Below are positions 41,939-50,736 of a DNA stretch of 64,000 nt, in pieces. Under the pieces are notes generated by a model. That model was not told the DNA's origin. It did not search any database and saw nothing but the letters and a program-made list of their open reading frames with translations. The position numbers were made by a program, and so were the translations under genes. Origin of the DNA: UMGS2069 sp900557585 (GTDB lineage: Bacteria; Bacillota; Clostridia; Christensenellales; UBA1242); contig CABSCS010000007.1 of the NCBI GenBank assembly GCA_902476355.1, forward strand, positions 16,778-80,777. Direction: 5' to 3'. The first letter of the stretch is position 1, and the number at the start of each line of letters is the position of its first letter.

Positions 41939-42448
41939 ATGAATACACAGAAATTAGGCAAACCAACCGATCAAAGAATGGCTATGGTTAGTAACCTTGC
42001 AAGTGATTTAATTTGGCATGGCAGAATTGAAACAACTCTTGACAGAGCCAAAGCCGCTTCAAGATATGCTGAAAAATGCATCACTCTTGCTGTTCGTTCA
42101 TATAAAGATGTTGTAACTGAAGAAAAAGTTGTTAAAGACGAAAAAGGAAAAGAAAAAACAGTTACAATTTCTAAAGATGGTCCACAAAAACTTGCTGCAA
42201 GAAGAAAACTCCTTGCAATGCTTGAAGACAGACAAGAACAAAGAGTAAAAGGCGAGAAAAAGGCTGCATTCAAGGCTCGTAAAGGCGACATTCAAGATCC
42301 ACTCATCGAAAAATTGTTCGAAGACCTTGCTCCTAAATATGCTCAAAGAGCAGAAGAAAAAGGAACAGCAGGTGGATATACAAGAGTAATCAAAACTGCT
42401 CTTCGTCGTGGCGACAATGCACAACTTGCAATTGTTGAACTTGTATAA
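41939..42448 (+). CDS. rplQ: 50S ribosomal protein L17 with internal insertion
   Basis: 169 aa against ~115-120. Core: SNLASDLIWHGRIETTLDRAKAASRYAEKCITLAVRS and GGYTRVIKTALRRGDNAQLAIVELV. About 45 extra, Lys/Glu-rich residues are split between a segment near 60-78 and one near 100-118. The N-terminus lacks the usual RHRK start. AAGGAG upstream. Confidence 0.95.
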   Translation: MNTQKLGKPTDQRMAMVSNLASDLIWHGRIETTLDRAKAASRYAEKCITLAVRSYKDVVTEEKVVKDEKGKEKTVTISKDGPQKLAARRKLLAMLEDRQEQRVKGEKKAAFKARKGDIQDPLIEKLFEDLAPKYAQRAEEKGTAGGYTRVIKTALRRGDNAQLAIVELV

Positions 42449-42463
42449 TAAAGATTGAAACAT

Positions 42464-42493
42464 AAAAAGACAACCAAATATGGCTGTCTTTTT
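42464..42493 (+). terminator. Terminator of the alpha operon
   Basis: Stem AAAAAGACA-ACC / GGC-TGTCTTTTT with one mismatch, then T-run. Confidence 0.8.
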
Positions 42494-42752
42494 TCTTTGC
42501 TTAAAAATCATAAGCAAAATATCAATAAAGCCAAAACAAACCCCCGAAACTCCAAATTTTAGCCCTAAAATAGTAAAAAATCACAGCAATTTCATAAGAA
42601 TATTCACAAAATCACATAAAACAAAAAACAACGCCCACGAAACTCTGCTTTTCATTCTTAAAATTAAAGAAGAATCCATAAATTTGGTAAAATAGCATAT
42701 TTTATTTGTTGATTGAAAGAAATATCCACTCAATGTAAGTTTTTGGCTTGCC

Positions 42753-42815
42753 ATCATGTGAGCAAGGCTAACTATCATGCGACCAGCGGTCGATATCATG
42801 CAACGAACGTTGCTG
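42753..42815. repeat. Three 21-nt mosaic hairpin units beginning ATCATG
   Basis: In the 540-nt gap between rplQ and the surface gene. Units at 42753-42773, 42774-42794 and 42795-42815 each start ATCATG and then hold a different inverted pair: GTGAGC-AAG-GCTAAC, CGACC-AGC-GGTCG, and GCAACG-AA-CGTTGC. Stem sequences change together on both arms. A smaller pair GGC-TT-GCC precedes them. The rest of the gap shows only the promoter of the next gene. Confidence 0.75.
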
Positions 42816-42892
42816 GTTGTCAATAAATGAGTGTGAGAAAGTAACTAAACAGTAAAAAAATAAGAAAAATACTAAAAACAACCATATTTTAT

Positions 42893-42926
42893 TTGACAAA
42901 ACATTAAGGGAGGGTGCTATTATAAG
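42893..42926 (+). promoter_or_regulatory. Promoter of the surface-protein gene
   Basis: TTGACA (42893-42898) with a -10 in CTATTATAAG (42917-42926). Confidence 0.7.
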
Positions 42927-42988
42927 AGCGAATAAAAATATGCTTGAATTATGTCCGCTTGAAATCTTGAAAAAATTGAGGAAAACAT

Positions 42989-45877
42989 ATGAAAAAGACA
43001 TTAAAGAAAATAATTTTGTCTGCCTTTGTTGCCGTGATAAGCCTTGGGCTTATTTTTTGCTTGGGGTTCAATGCTGTTTGCGTTGAAAGTGCAATGGCAG
43101 ACGCTGTGAATGGTGGCGGATTTTATGTTGGTTCTTCTTCAACTTTGACAATTGAGGGTAAAAAGAATCTTTCGGGATTTGTTGCATCAAGCGATGGTGG
43201 TGGAATTTACAACCTTGGAACCCTCAATATAAATGGAGGAACAATCTCGGGCAACACCGCAACCTCTCTTGGCGGAGGGGTGTATTCGGCAAATAATTTC
43301 ACCATGACTGATGGCACAATTTCAGACAACACTGCTGCAAGTGGTGGAGGTTTGGCAATTACAAGCAATTTGATATATATCACTGGCGGAACAATTGCTG
43401 GAAACACAGCAACAAGCAATGCGGGTGGACTGCTTGTGAAAGGCTGTGGCGTTGACTATAGAAATGGCTCAATCGCCGGGAACAACGCCGATTGTGGTGG
43501 CGGAGTTGGCATTGATGGCGGAACATTTCAACTTAATTCTGGCTCAATTTCGGGCAATAAAGCAACAACTCGTGGCGGTGGTCTTTATATTTTTGGTGGT
43601 GATTCTTCATCTTTCAGTTTAACAAATGGGACAATTTCTGGTAACTCTGCAAAATATGGTGGCGGTATTTATCTTGAAACTGGCACTTTCACAATGAGTG
43701 GCGGAACAATTTCGGACAACACTTCAAGTGGGGCTGGCGCTGCAATTTATGTGAAAAATGGAAAATTCACCATGGACGGCGGTGTAATTATAAACAACAC
43801 CTCAACAAGCGCATCAAGTAATTATGATATTTACGGAGCGAGGGGTTCATCTGTCTATTTGAATGCGGGCACAGTCTCTGGAAAAATTGGTGGACGCGGT
43901 ACATTTTATGTTGATATAAAGAATTTTAACTTTGATGGCACATATCAATTGAGAGAGGGTGCAACTGTTGTAATCAAAAATTATAGCGGTGAAAAGTTAA
44001 ACATTGAAAATGTCGATTGCACTGGTGCATTTTTGCAATTTGAAAACTGCACAAGCGCTCCAACTCTTTCAAACCTTTCAATTTCTGGTTATGATTCAGA
44101 TTTATACGAAGTAAAACTTAACCAAGTGGACAGCACAACCTACAATTGTGAGCTTGTAAGTAAGGTTTCATATAATGAACCAGAAGGTTCAGTGAAATCA
44201 AATGTAAACATAACAAGGGGAGAGGGAATATTTATTAACACTTGGTATGATGAGGTTTACGCTTTAACAAACATTGAACCAAAAGCATTGAGGAGTATTC
44301 AATTTAGATATGCTTCATCAGATGGGATATTGAATTTTGCTGATAGATATGATGGGGAGTTTGTTTGTTTAGATGGATGCGAATCATTAATTCTTCTTGG
44401 TACAATGGAGTCCGGAATCAAGGTGTGCACGTGCAGTGGAAGGCATGAAAATTTAGTGTTTTTATATGATAAACAAATTTATGCTTGTGAAGTGATGGAA
44501 AATGCTTTTAGTGCTGAAATATTGCAAAGTTTGAAAAGTTTGATTTTTGAAAATTTTGATACAAGTAGAACGCTTGTAATGGAAGGTATGTTCAAAGGTT
44601 TAAATCTTCAGAAATTGGATTTGTCCGGGTTTAACACGGAAAAGACTATTTTATATAATGGAATGTTCGCAAATTGTTCAATAGAGAGCCTTGATATTTC
44701 AAATTTTACAATTAGACCGACTGTAAAAATCAATAATGTATCCAATAAAGTCGGTGTTAAAGATTTTCTTTCGCTTAATGCAAAAGTTCTTAAATATCTT
44801 TATACCCCCAAATATGTTGCTTCTAGCTTTGGAATAAGAATTGGTGATGCGACAACAAAATTTTATGATGCTGTTGGTGTTGATACTTATAATGACACAC
44901 ATGCTGTTCTTTTGCCGGATTATACACATGGTTCAAGAACATATGTTCGTGCTGTGCCAACCATTTTAAATGATAGTTCTGATACATTGATTCAAGATAT
45001 TATGGGGAGATATATTTCATCAGCCGAGACGGGAATGAGAATAAAATTTGCATTTGAGGCGCCTGAAACATATTGTCGTTTAGTTGAGACAGGGATTTTG
45101 GGAATCAATATATATTCCCATATATACAATGATGTTAGTTTGCCACTTGAGCTTGTTATTGTCTCTCCATCTTTGTTTATGTTTCCAAAAAATTCAGAAA
45201 GATTGTTTAGTGCAAACTCTAACATTAGTAATTATGATAAAATAGTGGCTTGGAGATTTCAGAATATATGTACTGATGCGGTAGAGGTGATGCCAGAAAT
45301 GTTTGTGCGCAGTAAAAGCCTTGAACATGTTTATGGTCTGCAAAACTTTCATTTCACATGTTTACAAACAACTACTGGAATGTTTGCTGAATGTTCATCA
45401 TTGAAGACTATAAATTTCTATGAAAAACAAACTGCTGTAATGATAAGAGAAGCGACTGCAATGTTTTATGGTTGTTCTTCTTTGGAATATATAAACATGA
45501 AAGGTTTAAAACTTGACAGTTCTTGTACCATTTCAGATTTTTTGACTGGTTGCACAGCATTAAATTTGATTGAAACTCCATATGGAACAAATCCCGAAAT
45601 TCAACTTCCAAAAACATTGTCGACAGCAAAAGGAACAGAATATACATCGATTCCTGCAAATCTTTCTTCATCATTGATGTTGATGGTAAGAATAAGTGGT
45701 GCCCCACCATATTACGACTTTGCCAACGAATCAACTTCTCTTGCTTCTAGTGACAGCGTAAAGAAAATTGATAAAATCAACTTTTGGAGTGGATATTCTG
45801 CTTTCGCTTTAATTTGCATAAGCGCAATTGCATATCCGATTTATGAGGACAGAAAACGCAAAATGAAAAAGAGATAG
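42989..45877 (+). CDS. Secreted/surface protein: beta-helix repeats + BspA/DUF285-like repeats + C-terminal anchor helix
   Basis: 962 aa. Signal peptide-like N-terminus (about 1-37, ending SAMA). Residues ~40-320 are ~25-residue repeats of the type GGTISGNTA..GGG(V/I)Y, a right-handed beta-helix as in polymorphic membrane or adhesin-like proteins. From ~400 to ~900 are DUF285/BspA-like leucine-rich modules (GMFKGLNLQKLDLSGFNT, GMFAECSSLKTINF, MFYGCSSLEYINMKG). A C-terminal hydrophobic helix (~935-953) and basic tail KRKMKKR anchor it; no LPXTG seen. Likely adhesion to host or other cells. Confidence 0.88.
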   Translation: MKKTLKKIILSAFVAVISLGLIFCLGFNAVCVESAMADAVNGGGFYVGSSSTLTIEGKKNLSGFVASSDGGGIYNLGTLNINGGTISGNTATSLGGGVYSANNFTMTDGTISDNTAASGGGLAITSNLIYITGGTIAGNTATSNAGGLLVKGCGVDYRNGSIAGNNADCGGGVGIDGGTFQLNSGSISGNKATTRGGGLYIFGGDSSSFSLTNGTISGNSAKYGGGIYLETGTFTMSGGTISDNTSSGAGAAIYVKNGKFTMDGGVIINNTSTSASSNYDIYGARGSSVYLNAGTVSGKIGGRGTFYVDIKNFNFDGTYQLREGATVVIKNYSGEKLNIENVDCTGAFLQFENCTSAPTLSNLSISGYDSDLYEVKLNQVDSTTYNCELVSKVSYNEPEGSVKSNVNITRGEGIFINTWYDEVYALTNIEPKALRSIQFRYASSDGILNFADRYDGEFVCLDGCESLILLGTMESGIKVCTCSGRHENLVFLYDKQIYACEVMENAFSAEILQSLKSLIFENFDTSRTLVMEGMFKGLNLQKLDLSGFNTEKTILYNGMFANCSIESLDISNFTIRPTVKINNVSNKVGVKDFLSLNAKVLKYLYTPKYVASSFGIRIGDATTKFYDAVGVDTYNDTHAVLLPDYTHGSRTYVRAVPTILNDSSDTLIQDIMGRYISSAETGMRIKFAFEAPETYCRLVETGILGINIYSHIYNDVSLPLELVIVSPSLFMFPKNSERLFSANSNISNYDKIVAWRFQNICTDAVEVMPEMFVRSKSLEHVYGLQNFHFTCLQTTTGMFAECSSLKTINFYEKQTAVMIREATAMFYGCSSLEYINMKGLKLDSSCTISDFLTGCTALNLIETPYGTNPEIQLPKTLSTAKGTEYTSIPANLSSSLMLMVRISGAPPYYDFANESTSLASSDSVKKIDKINFWSGYSAFALICISAIAYPIYEDRKRKMKKR

Positions 45878-45965
45878 ATTGGTTTTGTGAGTTGTGAAAA
45901 TGTGTTTTAACTTTTGTTGGGATATGTTTTTGCGATGAAATGAACCATATCATCAATATTATTAA

Positions 45966-45996
45966 ATAAAATGACACCGTTTGGTGTCATTTTTAT
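45966..45996 (+). terminator. Terminator after surface-protein gene
   Basis: Stem AAAATGACACC / GGTGTCATTTT, GTTT loop. Confidence 0.9.
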
Positions 45997-46048
45997 TGTG
46001 TGTTTTTAAGTTGTTTTGCACACAAAATTCAGATTTGTCATTTTTGTT

Positions 46049-46076
46049 TTGCTTTTGTGAAAAACTTTGCTATAAT
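46049..46076 (+). promoter_or_regulatory. Promoter of patatin-MBL pair
   Basis: TTGCTT (46049-46054), N16, TATAAT (46071-46076) with TGC extension; leader of about 115 nt. Confidence 0.65.
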
Positions 46077-46197
46077 TTGGATATAAACAAGGTGGAGTGT
46101 TTTCAGTTTTCGAAAGACTGCGGTTTTGTTTTAAAAAACAGATTTGTTAAAAGCAAATTTGAAAAAGAAAAATTGACAATTATACAAGGCAGGGAAT

Positions 46198-47112
46198 ATG
46201 GCATTTTTTAGAAAGAAAAATGATGGAAAAATTGTGAAAAACAAAAAAGTAAAGTTGGGCTTTGCTTTTGGTGGGGGCGCACTTCGTGGGCTTGCATATA
46301 TTGGAGTTTTCAAGGCGTTTGAAGAACTTGGAATCAAGCCAGACTATATTGCAGGAACCAGCGTTGGTTCAATTTTTGGTGCACTTCTTTCAGCGGGTTT
46401 TTCGTCTGATCAAGTTTTGGAAGAAATGAAAAAACTCAAATTTCGCGACATCAAAAACAGCCGATTCATTTGGAAGCCATCAAACGCAGAAAACATTGAA
46501 GAGGTTTTAAAACGCGTTTTCCAAAAAGACCTTATGTTTTCTGAACTTCAAATTCCGCTTTCAATTGTTGCTGTGGACATTCGAAATGGGCAAGAGGTTG
46601 ACATTACAAGCGGAAGTGTTGCAAAGGCAAGTTCGGGTTCTTGCGCTCTTCCTGGAATTTTCACCCCAGTTGTCTATAATGACATGCACCTTATGGATGG
46701 AGGCTTAAAAAACGTTGTTCCAGCCGATGTTGTGCGTGAGATGGGTGCTAATGTGGTTATTGCGTTCGATGTGAACCGTACACGTGGAATTGGAACTGAT
46801 TCGTTGAAAATGTTAGACGTTTTGAAGGGCTCTCTTGGAATTATCATGCAAGCGAATGTTGAAAAGAAACTTGAAGATGCAGACCTGATTTTGATGCCAA
46901 ATCTTGACCGTTTCAGTGCGTCTAAACTTGGTGACATTGACGCAATGATAAAGGCGGGCTATGACAACGTTATGAACAATAAAGATGAAATCATTCGTCT
47001 GATTTCTTCTCGCCCTAAACTTAAAATTTATAAACTTGCGCGAAAATATCGCACCGCAAGAATGAAAGTGAATGCAAAAGGAAAAACCGAAGATGAAGAA
47101 AGAGTTCAATAA
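46198..47112 (+). CDS. Patatin-like phospholipase
   Basis: 304 aa. Ser-Asp dyad acyl hydrolase: oxyanion motif GGGALRG (25-31), nucleophile GTSVG (53-57) and DGG in MDGGLKNVVPAD. RssA/YchK-type size. No signal peptide; membrane-associated acyl hydrolase is likely. GCAGGGA before the ATG. Its end overlaps the next gene, so both are co-expressed. Confidence 0.93.
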   Translation: MAFFRKKNDGKIVKNKKVKLGFAFGGGALRGLAYIGVFKAFEELGIKPDYIAGTSVGSIFGALLSAGFSSDQVLEEMKKLKFRDIKNSRFIWKPSNAENIEEVLKRVFQKDLMFSELQIPLSIVAVDIRNGQEVDITSGSVAKASSGSCALPGIFTPVVYNDMHLMDGGLKNVVPADVVREMGANVVIAFDVNRTRGIGTDSLKMLDVLKGSLGIIMQANVEKKLEDADLILMPNLDRFSASKLGDIDAMIKAGYDNVMNNKDEIIRLISSRPKLKIYKLARKYRTARMKVNAKGKTEDEERVQ

Positions 47113-48382
47113 AAAAGTATTTCTCACAAAATTTATTTTGATTGTTGTTCTTGGAATCATAATGGGCGTTTCATGCTTGTTTTCAAGCCAAATTGAAACC
47201 GCTCTTGGAATTGGAAATAAGTCGGCATCAATGTCGGCAAAAGAAGAAATTGTTGACGGGCTGAAAGTGCACTATCTTGACGTTGGCCAGGGCGACTGCA
47301 CCTTTATTCAGTTTCCAGACAACACAACAATGATGATAGACGCAAGCATTGCTTCATATTCAAGCCATATTATCGAATATGTTCAAGGCCTTGGCGTTTC
47401 GCAAATTGACTATTTTGTTTTGACACACTCTGACAACGACCATGTTGGCGGAGCAAAAGCAGTTTTTGACACGTTTGAAATTGTAAACGTATATCGTCCA
47501 TTTCAAATTGCAGTGAAAAAGGTTGGAAACGAGATGAGTGCCATTGAAGAAGAGAAACTTAAAGATTATTACCCAGGCGATGTTCAAACCGCAACCAACA
47601 ATTCATATTTAAACTTTATCAGAAGTGCTTATTCTGAAACTTACACAAAAGACGGGGCAGAGCACAACGCAAATGTCACTGTTTCATATGACGGCATTGT
47701 AATTTCATCAACCATTGCAAGCGTTTCTTTCACTTTTGAGTTCTTTGCGCCACTCATTCGCGCGGGAGGTTTTGAAATTGATTATGCATCAACTTCAACC
47801 CATGGCTATCCAACAAAGAACAATGGAAATGCAAACGATTCAAGCCCAGTGATGCTTCTTGAATATAGCGACAAAAGTTTTGTTTTCACAGGAGATGCAA
47901 GCGAAACTGTTGAGAAAGAAGTGATGAACACTCTTAACGAAACCGAGAAAGCTCGTTTCAAAAACATCGATGTCATGCAGGCAGGTCACCACGGAAGCCG
48001 TTACAGCAACTGTGAAGAATTTTTGGCACTTGTTTCTCCAAACTATTTTGTTGTAAGTGCAGGCAAGGACAACCGCTATGGTCACCCTCATCAAGAGGTG
48101 ATAGACCGCGTGAAAGCGCTTCCACACACTGTTTCAGACTATTTACTTGTAACCTATGAGTCGGGCGACATTTTGTTTGGGCTTGACAAAAACGGAAACT
48201 TGATTTATGCCGCAAATGCAAGCGGTTCGGGCATCACGGTTTATTATTGGGAAATTGCACTTGGAATTTTTGTTCTTGGAACAATTATAATTTTGAGTGT
48301 GAAAGTTACAAAAAACAAAAAAGCAACTGCAAAAAGAGCAGTTTCAACAACAAAAAAGACACTGAAAAAATATTCAAAATAA
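47093..48382 (+). CDS. ComEC/Rec2-like metallo-beta-lactamase hydrolase, membrane anchored
   Basis: 429 aa. N-terminal helix (11-31), then the MBL domain: LDVGQGDCTFIQFP and HSDNDHVGG (HxxxDH, 112-117), later FTGDAS and QAGHHGSRYS. C-terminal helix near 390-412 and basic tail. Resembles the hydrolase domain of ComEC, found alone as an extracellular nuclease-like enzyme in Firmicutes. Start chosen at the ATG 9 nt after AAAGGA, overlapping the patatin gene by 20 nt; an ATG seven codons upstream is possible. Confidence 0.88.
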   Translation: MKKEFNKKVFLTKFILIVVLGIIMGVSCLFSSQIETALGIGNKSASMSAKEEIVDGLKVHYLDVGQGDCTFIQFPDNTTMMIDASIASYSSHIIEYVQGLGVSQIDYFVLTHSDNDHVGGAKAVFDTFEIVNVYRPFQIAVKKVGNEMSAIEEEKLKDYYPGDVQTATNNSYLNFIRSAYSETYTKDGAEHNANVTVSYDGIVISSTIASVSFTFEFFAPLIRAGGFEIDYASTSTHGYPTKNNGNANDSSPVMLLEYSDKSFVFTGDASETVEKEVMNTLNETEKARFKNIDVMQAGHHGSRYSNCEEFLALVSPNYFVVSAGKDNRYGHPHQEVIDRVKALPHTVSDYLLVTYESGDILFGLDKNGNLIYAANASGSGITVYYWEIALGIFVLGTIIILSVKVTKNKKATAKRAVSTTKKTLKKYSK

Positions 48383-48488
48383 TTGGCAAATAATCGTCAT
48401 AAAAAATCTTTAATCTGTGAGAAAATGCAATCAAAATGTATGTTTATATGCAAAAATGTGTGCGTTTTTTGCAAAAACACTTTTTTGG

Positions 48489-48517
48489 TTGAAACACCCG
48501 AAAAAATATGCTATAAT
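48489..48517 (+). promoter_or_regulatory. Promoter of the shikimate-kinase-like gene
   Basis: TTGAAA (48489-48494), N17, TATAAT (48512-48517); AAAGGAG follows. Confidence 0.82.
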
Positions 48518-48536
48518 CATAGGAGAAAGGAGAGTT

Positions 48537-49067
48537 ATGGTTCAAAACATTGCAATTGTTTCGTTTAAAAGTGGACAGGCATATAATGTTGCCAAGGTTC
48601 TTGCTGGGCAACTTGACATGTCTTTTCTTGACACGGTTGAACTTTTTGAGTTTGACAATGCACCAAGAACCCAGTCGGACATGATCAGAGAATTTGGGCT
48701 TACACTTTATAAAAAGAAAATCCGCTCAACTGTGAAATATGCAAGTTTTTTTGAAAACACAGTTATCAATGTTGACATTTCTGCGCTCTATTCAAACAAC
48801 GTTTTGGACATTGTGAAAAACAATTGCTTGCTTATTTATCTAAACAATGGAACAAAAAGGGTTTATAACTTTTTACAAAAGCAAAACTATCAAACCAAAG
48901 AACTCAAAAAACTTTATAAACTCAGTCTTGACCAAGTTGAAAAACGCAACCGTCAAATCAAGGATAAGGCAGACATAACTCTTAATGTTTCAGCCGCCCA
49001 TGATCATGATCTTAAAATTGCGAGTGAAGTTATAAGACACATTAAAGAATTTTATGGCATAAGATAA
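48537..49067 (+). CDS. Degenerate shikimate-kinase-like protein
   Basis: 176 aa behind AAAGGAGAG. The layout follows shikimate kinase: a first strand IAIVSF, a helix VAKVLAGQLDMSFLDTVELFE, a partner motif around 45-75, LLIYLN near 100, and RNRQIKDKADITLNVS near the end (compare RNPLYxxxADixv). Walker A is missing: at its place is SFKSGQAYN instead of GxxGxGKS, so ATP binding is doubtful. Possibly a pseudokinase or regulatory relic. The resemblance is by pattern only. Confidence 0.5.
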   Translation: MVQNIAIVSFKSGQAYNVAKVLAGQLDMSFLDTVELFEFDNAPRTQSDMIREFGLTLYKKKIRSTVKYASFFENTVINVDISALYSNNVLDIVKNNCLLIYLNNGTKRVYNFLQKQNYQTKELKKLYKLSLDQVEKRNRQIKDKADITLNVSAAHDHDLKIASEVIRHIKEFYGIR

Positions 49068-49086
49068 AAAAAATTGTCAAAAACTA

Positions 49087-49115
49087 TTTACAAATGCAAA
49101 AAGTTTGTGTATAAT
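49087..49115 (+). promoter_or_regulatory. Promoter of the 71-aa gene with palindromic -10
   Basis: TTTACA (49087-49092), N17, TATAAT (49110-49115); GTGT-ATAAT-CACAC forms an inverted repeat over the -10. Confidence 0.8.
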
Positions 49116-49138
49116 CACACGCAATTGGAGAAAATTTT

Positions 49139-49354
49139 ATGGCAAACACTACAAAAAAATCAAACAAAATCTGGGTTGACGGAAACACTCTTGTTAAAAT
49201 TGACGGCGAAAAAATGGTTGATTTTGAACTTAACGGAAATGGCTATTCTGCAAAACTTAAAGCATTCATTGCAAAGCGTGACAAAGCGCTTGAAGAAGCA
49301 AGCAAAGCAAAAACCGTTAAAAAGGTTGTTGAAGCCGAACCAGGAATGGAATAA
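49139..49354 (+). CDS. Unrecognised 71-aa basic protein
   Basis: 71 aa with a consensus promoter and TTGGAG, so real. Residues 7-45 look like a small beta domain (IWVDGNTLVKIDGEKMVDFELNGNG); 46-71 is a charged helix. No family known. Confidence 0.7.
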   Translation: MANTTKKSNKIWVDGNTLVKIDGEKMVDFELNGNGYSAKLKAFIAKRDKALEEASKAKTVKKVVEAEPGME

Positions 49355-49493
49355 TATAAAGAAATATAAGAAAAATTTGATGCAAAAAGTTGCATCATTT
49401 TTTTTTGCAAATTTTCAAGCATTTTCATCAAATAATTTTGTATAGTTTGCATAAAATTTTTTGGAAAAATCATTAGCATATGTGGCTTTGTTG

Positions 49494-49502
49494 TGCTATA
49501 AT
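49494..49502 (+). promoter_or_regulatory. Extended -10 promoter of the 342-aa gene
   Basis: TGCTATAAT with no good -35. Confidence 0.55.
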
Positions 49503-49548
49503 TGCAAGTCCGTGCCCAAGAGAAAGGCTAATTTTAGGGGAGGGGAAA

Positions 49549-50577
49549 ATGCGGAAAAAGAAAAAATTGTTATTCATTTTTGCGTCTGTTTTAATTTGCT
49601 TTATAACGATTTTTAGTGTTATCATGGCAGTGCCTCGCAAAAACAAAACAGCACTTGCTTTTGTTGAAAGTGGCGAACTTTCAATGAGTGCCGATGCTGA
49701 TAACACAGGTTCATATTCAATTTTTGGAATTGATGAAGACTTTGATTATTATGCTTTGACTTGCGCAACAAAAGAGCGTGCTGAAAACATGAAAAATCAA
49801 ATTCAAAAGAAATCTAAACTTGACACTTCGATTTGGACAAGAATTAAAGATTCAACAATCGATTTTGAAAACAAAGGGGCAGTTCTAATTGTAAAGGTTG
49901 TGCCTTTGACAAACGAAATCAAAAACTACAAAATCATGATAAATCCTCTTGCAAGGCAGGGCGAACATGTTGTTGTTTGCACTTTGAAACGCTCGCAAGA
50001 TTTTGAAAACGGATTTGCAATCAACGATTTTGGAACAATGAAACAAAACCGCTATGAACTTGAAACCGCCTATATGGTTTCGGTTGACAGTGGCTATGGC
50101 TTTTTCATAGAAGTATATGGCGAAAACTTGCTTTATACCGAGAAAAACAAAATTGGAACCGAAGTTGGAAACAACTCTGAAAATCCAATTTGCAGTGACA
50201 GCCAAGAAGTTGCGCCTGCGCTGAAAGAAAACATGGCGAAAGGCAAACACTATCTTGAAGCAAAAATCTATTCGGTTGAACTTGACGATGAGGGAAAGGG
50301 CGTTGCAGGAACCGAACGAATAGAGTTCACAATTGTTTTAAAGGTTGAAATTCAAAAAGGCGAAGCATCGCTTGTTCCAACAATTTCCGAAACTGGAAAC
50401 AACGGAACACAAGCATATAATCTATCAAAAGGAGACATCTTTGGCATTATCATCGCGTCGGTTCTTGGCGTGTTCACACTTCTTTACATTTTCGGATATG
50501 TGTTTCTATATCGAAAAGGTAAACTTGACGGACACCGTATCAGCGTGATATATCACTTTTTGCCAAAACATAATTAA
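49549..50577 (+). CDS. Unrecognised bitopic membrane/surface protein
   Basis: 342 aa from the ATG behind GGGGAGGGG. N-terminal hydrophobic helix (6-27, signal anchor or signal peptide), an ectodomain of ~250 residues with alternating short strands, and a C-terminal helix (~298-322) with basic tail. Architecture resembles the 962-aa surface protein but without repeats. No family recognised. Confidence 0.72.
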   Translation: MRKKKKLLFIFASVLICFITIFSVIMAVPRKNKTALAFVESGELSMSADADNTGSYSIFGIDEDFDYYALTCATKERAENMKNQIQKKSKLDTSIWTRIKDSTIDFENKGAVLIVKVVPLTNEIKNYKIMINPLARQGEHVVVCTLKRSQDFENGFAINDFGTMKQNRYELETAYMVSVDSGYGFFIEVYGENLLYTEKNKIGTEVGNNSENPICSDSQEVAPALKENMAKGKHYLEAKIYSVELDDEGKGVAGTERIEFTIVLKVEIQKGEASLVPTISETGNNGTQAYNLSKGDIFGIIIASVLGVFTLLYIFGYVFLYRKGKLDGHRISVIYHFLPKHN

Positions 50578-50601
50578 AATGAAAAACACAAAAATCATCA
50601 A

Positions 50602-50646
50602 GCCGACTTACAGGAAAAGTTCTTCTCTGTGGTCGGCGTTTTTTTC
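50602..50646 (+). terminator. Terminator after the 342-aa gene
   Basis: GCCGAC (50602-50607) / GTCGGC (50632-50637), extended by ACAG/CTGT, then T7. Confidence 0.8.
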
Positions 50647-50701
50647 GTAAAAAAATTGGTATTTTCTTTATAAATTTTTATTTTTTATCATTTCTGGCTT
50701 G

Positions 50702-50730
50702 TTGACATATTTTTCATGATTTATTATAAT
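50702..50730 (+). promoter_or_regulatory. Promoter, leaderless start (lgt)
   Basis: TTGACA (50702-50707), N17, TATAAT (50725-50730), AATATT, ATG at 50737. Confidence 0.88.
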
Positions 50731-50736
50731 AATATT

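Noticed and set aside
42480..42695. 71-codon plus-strand frame after rplQ
   Set aside because: Begins in the terminator, no ribosome site, composition of AT-rich spacer.
45777..45977. Minus-strand frame at the end of the surface gene
   Set aside because: Antisense shadow without initiation signals.
46173..46178. TTGACA close to the patatin start
   Set aside because: No -10 at proper distance before the ATG; better promoter at 46049-46076.
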